Source: Bacteroidota bacterium
GTDB lineage: Bacteria; Bacteroidota; Bacteroidia; Flavobacteriales_D; Crocinitomicaceae
NCBI GenBank assembly: GCA_024280195.1
Contig: JAJRQP010000180.1
Location: 1-6,967, forward strand
Length of the DNA stretch: 6,967 nucleotides
Reading direction: 5' to 3'
Under the pieces are notes generated by a model, which ran no database searches, was not told where the DNA came from, and saw only the letters and a program-made list of their open reading frames with translations. Made by a program: the position numbers and the translations under genes. This document shows, one piece after another, positions 1 to 5,184 of the stretch (position 1 is the first letter of the stretch; the number at the start of each line of letters is the position of its first letter).

Positions 1-720
1 AATATTAACGAGAATGAAACTTGGGCGCTCGATGCATTTGAAAACATATACCTTTCTAACAATGGAACGATTAATAAATTCGATTCTGAAGGAACGTTGA
101 TGTTCTCACAAAGTATTAAATCTCTTGGAGAGATGAAGCAATTGGTATTGGTGAACACCATGAAATTGGTGCATTTTTCTGAAGACCAACAAACCTTATG
201 CTATTTTGATAACACCCTTTCTCCAATGGATGATTGCATTGATTTGGCAGAAGAAAACATCGTGAATGCAAGTTTGGTGTGTAGTTCTGCTCAGCCTGAT
301 AAGATTTGGGTGTTGGATAACCTCAACTCAACCTTGAATTTACTATCTCTTGATAGAACGAATCAAAGTCAACAAATTAGGAATTTGAAAGGCATTTTGA
401 ATATCGGGAACATTTCTCAAATGAAAGAAAGTGGGAACCGTTTGTATTTGTTAGATCAATCAAAAGGAGTTTACATTTTTGACATGTATGGTTCACTAAT
501 TGAGTTCATAGAGGATAAAAGTATTCAACATTTTGACGTCGTTGGCTCAACGTTATTCACATTGATGAACGACGTCATACATATTCATGCAGTTGATAGA
601 GACGATGTGATTCTTGTCAGCCTTCCTGTTGGTGGGGTTTTAGAACTTAAAGCAGAGAATGAAACACTTTATTTTAGAACAGATAAAAATGTTCATAAAT
701 ATAGCTTAGTATTTCTGTAA
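1..720 (+). CDS. Conserved exported protein, 3' part (5' end outside window)
   Basis: The reading frame is open from base 1 to a TAA at 718-720, so this is the C-terminal 239 residues of a longer protein. The TTG/ATG pair at 97-102 lies inside a well-formed stretch (IYLSNNGTINKFDSEGTL) and is not the true start. The protein is built of short hydrophobic strands alternating with turns, such as KIWVLDNLNSTLNLLSL, NRLYLLDQSKGVYIFDMYG and STLFTLMNDVIHIHAVD. Their spacing of roughly 40 residues resembles a beta-propeller. No catalytic motif or membrane segment is visible. From memory, similar proteins of unknown function occur in Bacteroidota, usually with an N-terminal signal peptide, which here would lie upstream of the window. 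The deoxynucleoside kinase begins 69 bases downstream with its own candidate promoter, so the two need not be one operon. The propeller fold is inference; no function is assigned. Confidence 0.8.
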   Translation, partial: NINENETWALDAFENIYLSNNGTINKFDSEGTLMFSQSIKSLGEMKQLVLVNTMKLVHFSEDQQTLCYFDNTLSPMDDCIDLAEENIVNASLVCSSAQPDKIWVLDNLNSTLNLLSLDRTNQSQQIRNLKGILNIGNISQMKESGNRLYLLDQSKGVYIFDMYGSLIEFIEDKSIQHFDVVGSTLFTLMNDVIHIHAVDRDDVILVSLPVGGVLELKAENETLYFRTDKNVHKYSLVFL

Positions 721-725
721 ATCAT

Positions 726-756
726 CTTGCCACTTCTCGCAAAGTTTGTAATTTAG
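726..756 (+). promoter_or_regulatory. Candidate Bacteroidota-type promoter for the kinase-hldD operon
   Basis: CTTG at 726-729 is followed after 19 bases by TAATTTAG at 749-756. This matches the Bacteroidota primary-sigma consensus (TTG or TTTG, about 19 bases, TAnnTTTG) at seven of eight positions in the -7 box. Transcription would start near 760-764, leaving an A-rich leader of about 25-30 bases before the kinase ATG at 790. An overlapping AAAGTTTG at 741-748 is a second -7 candidate but has no -33 partner at the right distance. The call rests on motif and spacing only. Confidence 0.45.
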
Positions 757-789
757 TCAGACCAAAAAAGGACTAAAAACAGAATCAAT

Positions 790-1404
790 ATGCACATTGC
801 AATCGCCGGAAATATAGGATCAGGAAAGACAACTTTAACACGAATGTTAGCCAAACATTTTGGGTGGGATACCCATTTTGAAGATGTTGAACATAATCCA
901 TACCTCAATGATTTCTATGAAGATATGCAACGTTGGTCGTTTAATTTACAAATTTATTATTTAAACAGTCGTTTCAATCAAGTGCAAGAAATCCAAAAGA
1001 CGGAAGGAACGATCATTCAAGATAGAACGATTTACGAAGATGCATTTATTTTTGCTCCCAACTTACATTCTATGGGGTTGATGACAACAAGAGATTTTGA
1101 GAATTATTTCTCCTTGTTTAATTTAATGGATTCTTTTGTTTCTTCTCCTGATTTATTAATCTATTTGAGAGCAAGTGTTCCGACATTGGTCAACCAGATT
1201 CAGAAAAGAGGCCGTGATTATGAAGAAAGTATTCGTTTAGATTACTTGAAACGTTTGAACGAAAGATACGAAGCATGGATTTCGACTTACGATAAAGGGA
1301 AGTTGCTTATCATTGATGTTGACAATAACAACTTTCCAGAAGATCCAGAAGATTTAGGGAAGATTATCAATGCAATTGATGCAGAGATTAACGGATTATT
1401 CTAA
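790..1404 (+). CDS. Deoxynucleoside kinase (deoxyadenosine/deoxyguanosine kinase type)
   Basis: A cytosolic enzyme that phosphorylates deoxynucleosides to their 5'-monophosphates with a nucleoside triphosphate, the first step of deoxynucleotide salvage. The 204-residue length is normal for the bacterial dNK family. Visible family motifs in order: the P-loop GNIGSGKTT at residues 7-15; E31 in the substrate-site segment after the second strand; the aromatic helix WSFNLQIYYLNSRF at 49-62; the catalytic/binding DRT at 78-80 (IIQDRTIYEDAFIF), equivalent to the family's DRS; and the arginine-rich lid around KRGRDYEES at 139-147. The ATG at 790 puts the P-loop at its usual distance from the N-terminus. 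hldD follows after 12 bases, so the two are probably co-transcribed. Substrate preference (dA, dG, or broader) cannot be read from the sequence, so no symbol is given. Confidence 0.93.
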   Translation: MHIAIAGNIGSGKTTLTRMLAKHFGWDTHFEDVEHNPYLNDFYEDMQRWSFNLQIYYLNSRFNQVQEIQKTEGTIIQDRTIYEDAFIFAPNLHSMGLMTTRDFENYFSLFNLMDSFVSSPDLLIYLRASVPTLVNQIQKRGRDYEESIRLDYLKRLNERYEAWISTYDKGKLLIIDVDNNNFPEDPEDLGKIINAIDAEINGLF

Positions 1405-1416
1405 AAACCAATTAAC

Positions 1417-2391
1417 ATGATAGTAGTAACAGGAGCAGCAGGATTTATCGGTAGTTGCCTAGTTAGCCGTTTGAATAAATCAGGCTTTGATAACATTGTC
1501 GCTGTCGATGATTTTTCTAAGACAGAGAAAGATGGCAACTTAGTAGGAAAAACATTGATAGCGAAGGTTGGAAGAAAAGATTTTGTGAATTGGTTGAAAG
1601 AGTTTGGCGAAGAAGTTGATTTTGTTTATCACATTGGGGCAAGAACTGATACGACTGAATTTGATGTTGATATTTTCAACGAATTGAACCTGAATTATTC
1701 TAAAGATGTTTGGAATCTCTGTGCAGAATTTAAAATCCCATTGGTTTATGCTTCTTCTGCAGCAACTTACGGTTTAGGAGAAAATGGATACAAGGATGAT
1801 CATTCTATTATTAGGAAGTTAAAACCATTGAACCCTTACGGTGATTCCAAAAATGATTTTGACATTTGGGCTCTTCAAGAAATAAAAAAAGGAAATCAAC
1901 CTCCATTTTGGGCAGGGTTAAAATTCTTCAATGTTTACGGACCGAATGAATTTCATAAAGGAAGAATGGCTTCTGTTATTTTTCATGCTTATCATCAAAT
2001 CAATAAGACTGATGGCATGAAGTTGTTCCGTTCTCACAACCCTGATTACACAGATGGAGGACAATTACGTGATTTTATCTATGTGAAAGACGTGGTAGAG
2101 GTTTGTTATTATCTAATGGATACACCTCCAGCTTCTGGGATTTATAATTTGGGGACAGGTCAAGCAAGAACATTCTTAGACTTAACGAAGAACACCTTCA
2201 AAGCAATGGAGAAAGAAGAGAATATTTCTTTTATCGATACACCAGAAGATATCCGTGATAAATACCAATACTTTACAGAAGCAGATATGACTAAGTTAAT
2301 TGAATCAGGTTATAGCAAAGGTTTCCATTCGTTGGAAGAAGGTGTGAGTGATTATGTGAAGAGTTACTTGATGAAAGGGGAGTGGTATTGA
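1417..2391 (+). CDS. hldD: ADP-L-glycero-D-manno-heptose 6-epimerase
   Basis: Cytosolic NAD(P)-dependent epimerase that converts ADP-D-glycero-beta-D-manno-heptose to ADP-L-glycero-beta-D-manno-heptose, the last step in making the heptose donor for the LPS inner core. It is a short-chain dehydrogenase of the extended type. The Rossmann motif GAAGFIG is at residues 6-12, YASSAATYG at 111-119 carries the conserved serine region, and the catalytic Tyr-x-x-x-Lys pair is Y141 and K145 (NPYGDSK). The segment FFNVYGPNEFHKGRMASV at 170-187 is the HldD signature, with K181 at the position of the second catalytic lysine of the E. coli enzyme. RDFIYVKDVV follows at 218-227. Length (324 aa) is close to the roughly 310 of E. 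coli HldD. The HKG.MAS signature separates it from UDP-glucose 4-epimerases. The ATG at 1417 begins directly at the first beta strand, as expected. No other heptose genes are in the window. Confidence 0.93.
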   Translation: MIVVTGAAGFIGSCLVSRLNKSGFDNIVAVDDFSKTEKDGNLVGKTLIAKVGRKDFVNWLKEFGEEVDFVYHIGARTDTTEFDVDIFNELNLNYSKDVWNLCAEFKIPLVYASSAATYGLGENGYKDDHSIIRKLKPLNPYGDSKNDFDIWALQEIKKGNQPPFWAGLKFFNVYGPNEFHKGRMASVIFHAYHQINKTDGMKLFRSHNPDYTDGGQLRDFIYVKDVVEVCYYLMDTPPASGIYNLGTGQARTFLDLTKNTFKAMEKEENISFIDTPEDIRDKYQYFTEADMTKLIESGYSKGFHSLEEGVSDYVKSYLMKGEWY

Positions 2392-2398
2392 GAGATTG

Positions 2399-2776
2399 AT
2401 GAGACATTTACTCTTTATTTTATTTTTCGCGACAGGTTTTGTTGGATTTTCTCAAAAGGGAGTTTACATTCTTGAAAACAAAGTTCCAAAACTGTTTTTT
2501 GACAATGTTTTGTCAGATTCGATAGTCGAATTTCCAATAATAGTAGGGGACTTGAAAATAATATTAGGCCTCTTTCAAAGAGTAAAGTTCATTCACTCTA
2601 ATAAAAACGACTCGTTTCGCATAGATAAGGGTTGGTGGTCAATGAAAGATAATATCATCCATATTGACCTAGGGAAGACAGCAGATTTTGTATTTGATTT
2701 AGAATATATTGAGTATGAAGATGATGTTTATTTGAGACTTGTAGATAATGGACATTTATATTTGAAGAAAAAATAA
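2399..2776 (+). CDS. Small secreted protein of unknown function
   Basis: A 125-residue protein I do not recognise. Its N-terminus MRHLLFILFFATGFVGFSQ is a typical short Sec signal peptide, with likely cleavage after FS and before QKG, the form common in Bacteroidota; there is no lipobox cysteine. The mature part is about 107 residues, acidic and aromatic, with beta-like stretches (IHIDLGKTADFVFDLEYIEY, DVYLRLVDNGHLYLKKK) and a lysine-rich end, so it is probably a small periplasmic or surface domain. I chose the ATG at 2399; an in-frame TTG sits just before it at 2396, and AGAGA at 2391-2395 could act as a very close ribosome site. The start is only 7 bases after the hldD stop, which suggests translation from the same transcript, but no functional link to heptose synthesis is visible. 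Confidence 0.72.
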   Translation: MRHLLFILFFATGFVGFSQKGVYILENKVPKLFFDNVLSDSIVEFPIIVGDLKIILGLFQRVKFIHSNKNDSFRIDKGWWSMKDNIIHIDLGKTADFVFDLEYIEYEDDVYLRLVDNGHLYLKKK

Positions 2777-2798
2777 ACTGTTATTAGCTTTACTTCAG

Positions 2799-2931
2799 TC
2801 CTCCCCCTTAATCCCCCTCCAAAGGGGGAAACGAAGTAGACGGTATAAATTAAAAGACAATTATTGATTCTTTTCCAATAATTAAATTCTCGAAGCAACT
2901 TCCCCCTTTGGAGGGGGATTAAGGGGGAGGA
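2799..2931. repeat. Palindromic REP/MITE-like element with two 32-bp inverted arms
   Basis: The arms at 2799-2830 and 2900-2931 are perfect reverse complements over 32 bases and flank a 69-base AT-rich centre. Each arm is built from C5/G5 blocks and folds on its own: TCCCCCT / AGGGGGA stems of 7 bp with 4-base loops at 2812-2829 and 2901-2918. Each arm holds two C5 blocks competing for one G5 block (or the converse), so alternative pairings are possible. The centre contains a further 8-bp stem, AATTATTG (2859-2866) with CAATAATT (2876-2883). There is no T-tract after either hairpin, so it is not a classic intrinsic terminator, though it sits between convergent genes. From memory, similar C5/G5 palindromes are scattered through many Bacteroidota genomes; no transposase is encoded here. 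No clear target-site duplication is visible at the ends. Confidence 0.8.
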
Positions 2932-2984
2932 TGTTTCAGCCTAATTCTTCAATTTCTTGTTGTCTTTTAAAGTTACGATTTATT

Positions 2985-3158
2985 TTATTCCACCCCTGGC
3001 AATTTCAAAACCATACCTTCTCCCAACACAATTCCATCCATGTGACCTGCAATTTTTTCATCTTTTGTTTTTACATGAATGTGCATGTTGGTTGTATGAT
3101 GCGTAAAAATAGCATGATGTGCATCTGAATAAAAACCTAATAAATCAACTAGTTCCTT
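2985..3158 (-). pseudogene. C-terminal remnant of an acetolactate decarboxylase-like gene
   Basis: The minus strand is open from 3158 to a TAA at 2985-2987, encoding 57 residues that look like the end of the Bacteroidota acetolactate decarboxylase family. It reads ELVDLLGFYSDAHHAIFTHH, then TTNMHIHVKTKDEKIAGHMD, and ends in GEGMVLKLPGVE. The His-Ile-His pair and the later His in AGH have the same spacing as the three zinc ligands of the Brevibacillus enzyme (H194, H196, H207). The full enzyme is over 200 residues and converts 2-acetolactate to acetoin. Here everything upstream is missing: an in-frame stop lies at 3159-3161, and the remnant overlaps the last bases of the methyltransferase gene. 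The first in-frame ATG would give only about 33 residues, so it is almost certainly non-functional. The frame still ends at a natural stop with the family's usual C-terminus, which suggests loss by a recent deletion or replacement. Confidence 0.68.
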
Positions 3159-3841
3159 CTAAATAACGTATAAACATACGGTCTGTTATCGCCATTTGGC
3201 ATGATGTAATCAAAGTCAAAAAAGTCAACTAACTCGTAGTTGTCACCTAAAAACTCTGCGATACCCTTTTCATCATATCGCTGAACAGGAAGTCCGCTGC
3301 ACTTATTTGCTCCGGTTAAATTGAATGTTGCAATAATAACATAGCCACCTTCTTTAACGGCACCGTTCAATAATTTAAAATAAGTTTCTCTATCTTTTTC
3401 TTCTGTTAGAAAATGAAATACGGCTCTATCATGCCAAATAGAAATATCGGTAAAGTTTTGGAGTTCGGCAGGTTGAGTTAAATCATCTACAATCCAAGTT
3501 ACTTTTTGTAAATCAGTTTCAGACAACCTATTCTTGGTGTTATTCATTGCTTTCTGACTGATATCAGTGGCAATAATATTGGAATAACCATCATCAATTA
3601 AATCATCTATTAACACAGAGGAGCCAGAACCGATATCAATGATTTTTTCATTTTTAGAAACACCAGTTTTAGCAATTAACTCCAACGACTCCTTTGCAGA
3701 ATCTTGATACCAACCTAATTTATTTTCATCTTTCTCGTAGGATTTCTCCCAATGTTCTTGAAGATTAATTTTTGTTTGATCATCATTTGTAGAACAGCAA
3801 CTGGTTGAGTCTATTGAATATGAATTGTTTCCTTCTTGTAT
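3149..3841 (-). CDS. Class I SAM-dependent methyltransferase, start codon uncertain
   Basis: A cytosolic Rossmann-fold methyltransferase of unknown substrate. Numbered from the TTG at 3685 (178 aa), motif I is KIIDIGSGSSVLIDDL (14-29), the acidic ribose-binding residue is in IIATDIS (37-43), the motif II-like region is WIVDDLT (64-70), IWHDRAVFHFL is at 83-93, and motif III is GGYVIIATF at 113-121. The family-like coding sequence clearly continues upstream of that TTG: EHWEKSYEKDENKLGWYQDSAKESLELIAKTG, preceded by STSCCSTNDDQTKINLQ. The frame is open back to a TGA at 3857-3859 but contains no ATG, GTG, CTG or TTG before 3685. The extent given starts at ATA 3841 (230 aa), which has an A-rich leader; ATT 3769 (206 aa) is another possibility, and a lost base is a third (see findings). 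The gene lies downstream of the TIGR04282 transferase on the same strand. Confidence 0.75.
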   Translation of the reverse strand: MQEGNNSYSIDSTSCCSTNDDQTKINLQEHWEKSYEKDENKLGWYQDSAKESLELIAKTGVSKNEKIIDIGSGSSVLIDDLIDDGYSNIIATDISQKAMNNTKNRLSETDLQKVTWIVDDLTQPAELQNFTDISIWHDRAVFHFLTEEKDRETYFKLLNGAVKEGGYVIIATFNLTGANKCSGLPVQRYDEKGIAEFLGDNYELVDFFDFDYIMPNGDNRPYVYTLFRRN

Positions 3842-3856
3842 TTTTGTTAAATAATT

Positions 3857-3921
3857 TCACTGCGAAAATAAAATATTCTAAGATAATTCCGTGTTACTTA
3901 TGTTACATCTTGCGATCAGCT
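3857..3921 (-). promoter_or_regulatory. Methyltransferase upstream region with paired TGTTAC sites
   Basis: This 65-base gap between the transferase stop and the methyltransferase frame holds two TGTTAC copies on the + strand, at 3892-3897 and 3901-3906, nine bases apart. Read on the minus strand, this is GTAACATAAGTAAC. Downstream on the minus strand, TATTTTCG at 3870-3863 resembles the Bacteroidota -7 box TAnnTTTG at seven of eight positions, but no TTG stands about 19 bases ahead. The paired sites lie where an activator would bind. This could be a regulated promoter for the methyltransferase, but it rests on pattern only. The half-sites are loosely like those of Crp/FNR-family regulators, though they form a direct rather than an inverted repeat. 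Confidence 0.25.
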
Positions 3922-4533
3922 TCATTTCAACAAAAGATATTCAAATTCATCGGAAATAGAAGAGTTTTTTAGGTCCTCGATGTTATCTATGTCATTCAAT
4001 TCTTGTAGTTGTTTGCAACTGTACCCATTGATTTTAATTTCAGAAATTGTCAGATCTAGCAACTCTTCGGTGCTCCAAGGTTTGTTCTCGAAAATAAAAG
4101 GCAACAATTGATTCATACCGATGAGGTAATATCCACCGTCTTCAGCAGGGCCAAAAACGGTGTCATTTTTTTGCAAAGCATCCAATCCATTTTGCATGAT
4201 TTTTTCATCAAGGTCTGGAATATCTGTTCCCACTCCAATGATATTTTGATATCCAGCTTCGAAACCATCTTTAAAAGCATTGAACATTCTTTCTCCGAGG
4301 TCATTTCCATGTTGAACAAACTTTTGTTTGCCCTTCCATTTTGTCTCAATGATTACATCCGAGAAGTAGATGTGAACATCGCAACCTGTCATTTTTGAAG
4401 TGCTTTCTTCAGTTAAGGCAACGAGATATTTATAGACGTTGAATGCTTCGTCATCACCAATTGTTTTAGCTAGACGCGTTTTGACTTTTCCAAGCTTGAT
4501 ATTTTTTGCAAAGACGATGAGGAGGTTTTTCAT
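3922..4533 (-). CDS. TIGR04282/DUF2064 family GT-A-type transferase
   Basis: A 203-residue cytosolic protein of the TIGR04282 (DUF2064) family, with the nucleotide-sugar or nucleotidyl transferase GT-A fold. It is named in some databases as an rSAM/selenodomain-associated or arsenosugar biosynthesis glycosyltransferase. Family landmarks in order: the N-terminal nucleotide loop VFAKNIKLGKVKTRLA at residues 7-22; the GNDLGERMFNAF segment at 76-87; the metal-site region GVGTDIPDL at 100-108; GPAEDGGYYLIG at 128-139; and PWSTEEL at 152-158. Length fits the family. ATG at 4533 puts the nucleotide loop at its usual position. The rhodanese gene lies 126 bases upstream on the same strand, with a repeat element in between. 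The donor and acceptor are unknown, and the arsenosugar role is an annotation-level association, not shown here because no ArsM or ArsS is in the window. Confidence 0.88.
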   Translation of the reverse strand: MKNLLIVFAKNIKLGKVKTRLAKTIGDDEAFNVYKYLVALTEESTSKMTGCDVHIYFSDVIIETKWKGKQKFVQHGNDLGERMFNAFKDGFEAGYQNIIGVGTDIPDLDEKIMQNGLDALQKNDTVFGPAEDGGYYLIGMNQLLPFIFENKPWSTEELLDLTISEIKINGYSCKQLQELNDIDNIEDLKNSSISDEFEYLLLK

Positions 4534-4557
4534 TCTTTTAGGAGTTTAGAGCTTCTG

Positions 4558-4646
4558 TCTCGGCTACGCTCGACATCCGCTAAGTGTAAGTTGACATCCG
4601 CTACGTGTACGTTTACAACAGTTACGCGTATCGAGTGTAGCCGAGA
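4558..4646. repeat. Intergenic repeat element: inverted ends around a 21-bp tandem duplication
   Basis: TCTCGGCTACGCTCGA at 4558-4573 pairs with TCGAGTGTAGCCGAGA at 4631-4646 as a 16-bp inverted repeat with one mismatched position (a possible G-T wobble in RNA). Inside are two tandem 21-base units, 4572-4592 and 4593-4613, both starting GACATCCGCTA and differing at two positions (AGTGTAAG against CGTGTACG). A palindromic TACGCGTA lies at 4623-4630. The element is richer in CpG steps than its surroundings. It sits in the 126-base gap between the rhodanese stop and the TIGR04282 transferase start, so a transcript across both genes could fold here into a hairpin with a 16-bp stem. It has no coding potential and no T-tract. 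It resembles dispersed Bacteroidota intergenic repeats from memory only. Confidence 0.7.
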
Positions 4647-4659
4647 GAATGCGCTTTCT

Positions 4660-5148
4660 TCAGTAAACCACATCGCCTTTCACCCACTTACCCCATTCGG
4701 CATTGTAGCCGTGAATTCGAGCCGTTTTATTTTCTTTTAAATCGACCATTGGGTATTTTTGATTTGCCCAGTAGAAAAGTCCTCCGTAGATGTTTTTGAC
4801 ATTGGTATAACCTTTCTTTTGCAGAATTTCACCAAAATTTTGACTTCTAGCACCAACACTACAATAAACAATAATCAATTGATCTTTGTCGATGTTTTTT
4901 ATGTCACCGATGTTGGATCCATCAAGGTTCATTCTCTTCGCAGATTTTATGTGACTAACCAAGAACTCATCCTTTCTTCTAACATCTAGAAAAAGAGCAT
5001 CTCCCTTTTTGACGTGCGTTAAAGCATTGTCAATACTGATGGTTGGAAAGTCGTTATAGTACTTGCTCAACATTTTTTTATAGTCTGAAGATTGTCCAAA
5101 GGAAGAAGACATAATTGCAATGGATATAATAAATATAAATAATTTCAT
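4660..5148 (-). CDS. Periplasmic single-domain rhodanese
   Basis: A 162-residue exported protein with one rhodanese (sulfurtransferase-type) domain. The signal peptide MKLFIFIISIAIMSSSFGQ has likely cleavage before or after Q19; there is no lipobox. The domain begins with TISIDNAL at about 36-43, followed by LFLDVRRKDEF..SHI at 52-67 (family signature LDVR..EF..GHI), and the active-site loop CSVGARS at 96-102. C96 is the persulfide-forming cysteine and R101 closes the six-residue loop. GGLFYWANQ at 122-130 matches the usual GG...W end of the fold. The C-terminal tail with NAEWGKWVKGDVVY recalls other Bacteroidota periplasmic rhodaneses. Both active-site residues are present, so it should be able to carry sulfane sulfur, although the substrate is unknown. 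It follows the DUF4249 gene after 36 bases and may be co-transcribed with it. Confidence 0.9.
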   Translation of the reverse strand: MKLFIFIISIAIMSSSFGQSSDYKKMLSKYYNDFPTISIDNALTHVKKGDALFLDVRRKDEFLVSHIKSAKRMNLDGSNIGDIKNIDKDQLIIVYCSVGARSQNFGEILQKKGYTNVKNIYGGLFYWANQKYPMVDLKENKTARIHGYNAEWGKWVKGDVVY

Positions 5149-5163
5149 AGTTGTTTGTCGTTT

Positions 5164-5180
5164 TAAGAACAGAGTTCTTA
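5164..5180. other. Small perfect inverted repeat between the DUF4249 and rhodanese genes
   Basis: TAAGAAC and GTTCTTA form a 7-bp stem around a 3-base loop (AGA). The repeat fills much of the 36-base gap between the DUF4249 stop and the rhodanese start. It lacks a following T-tract on either strand, so it is not a standard terminator. It could be a processing or attenuation hairpin or a small operator; it may also be chance. Confidence 0.3.
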
Positions 5181-5184
5181 CAGA

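Noticed and set aside
97..102. TTG/ATG as the start of the first gene.
   Set aside because: The frame is coding from base 1 with the same strand-turn pattern, so the gene begins outside the window.
2799..2931. Intrinsic (Rho-independent) terminator.
   Set aside because: The hairpins are strong, but neither strand has the U-rich tract after the stem, so only a looser structural or REP-type role can be suggested.
2931..3128. A + strand open frame of 65 codons starting at the end of the palindromic arm.
   Set aside because: It lies antisense to the acetolactate decarboxylase remnant, its sequence is low-complexity and Cys/Phe-rich, and it shows no family resemblance.
3149..3856. Programmed -1 frameshifting as the way to express the full methyltransferase from ATG 3786.
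   Set aside because: The A-run there does not form a standard X-XXY-YYZ slippery heptamer in the ATG frame; a lost base or a non-AUG start is simpler.
4108..4398. Open frames on both strands within the TIGR04282 gene.
   Set aside because: They overlap a well-supported gene with intact motifs and show no domain-like sequence of their own.
4572..4613. Tandem 21-base units considered as a CRISPR array.
   Set aside because: There are only two directly adjoining copies, with no spacers and no cas genes; a simple tandem duplication explains them.
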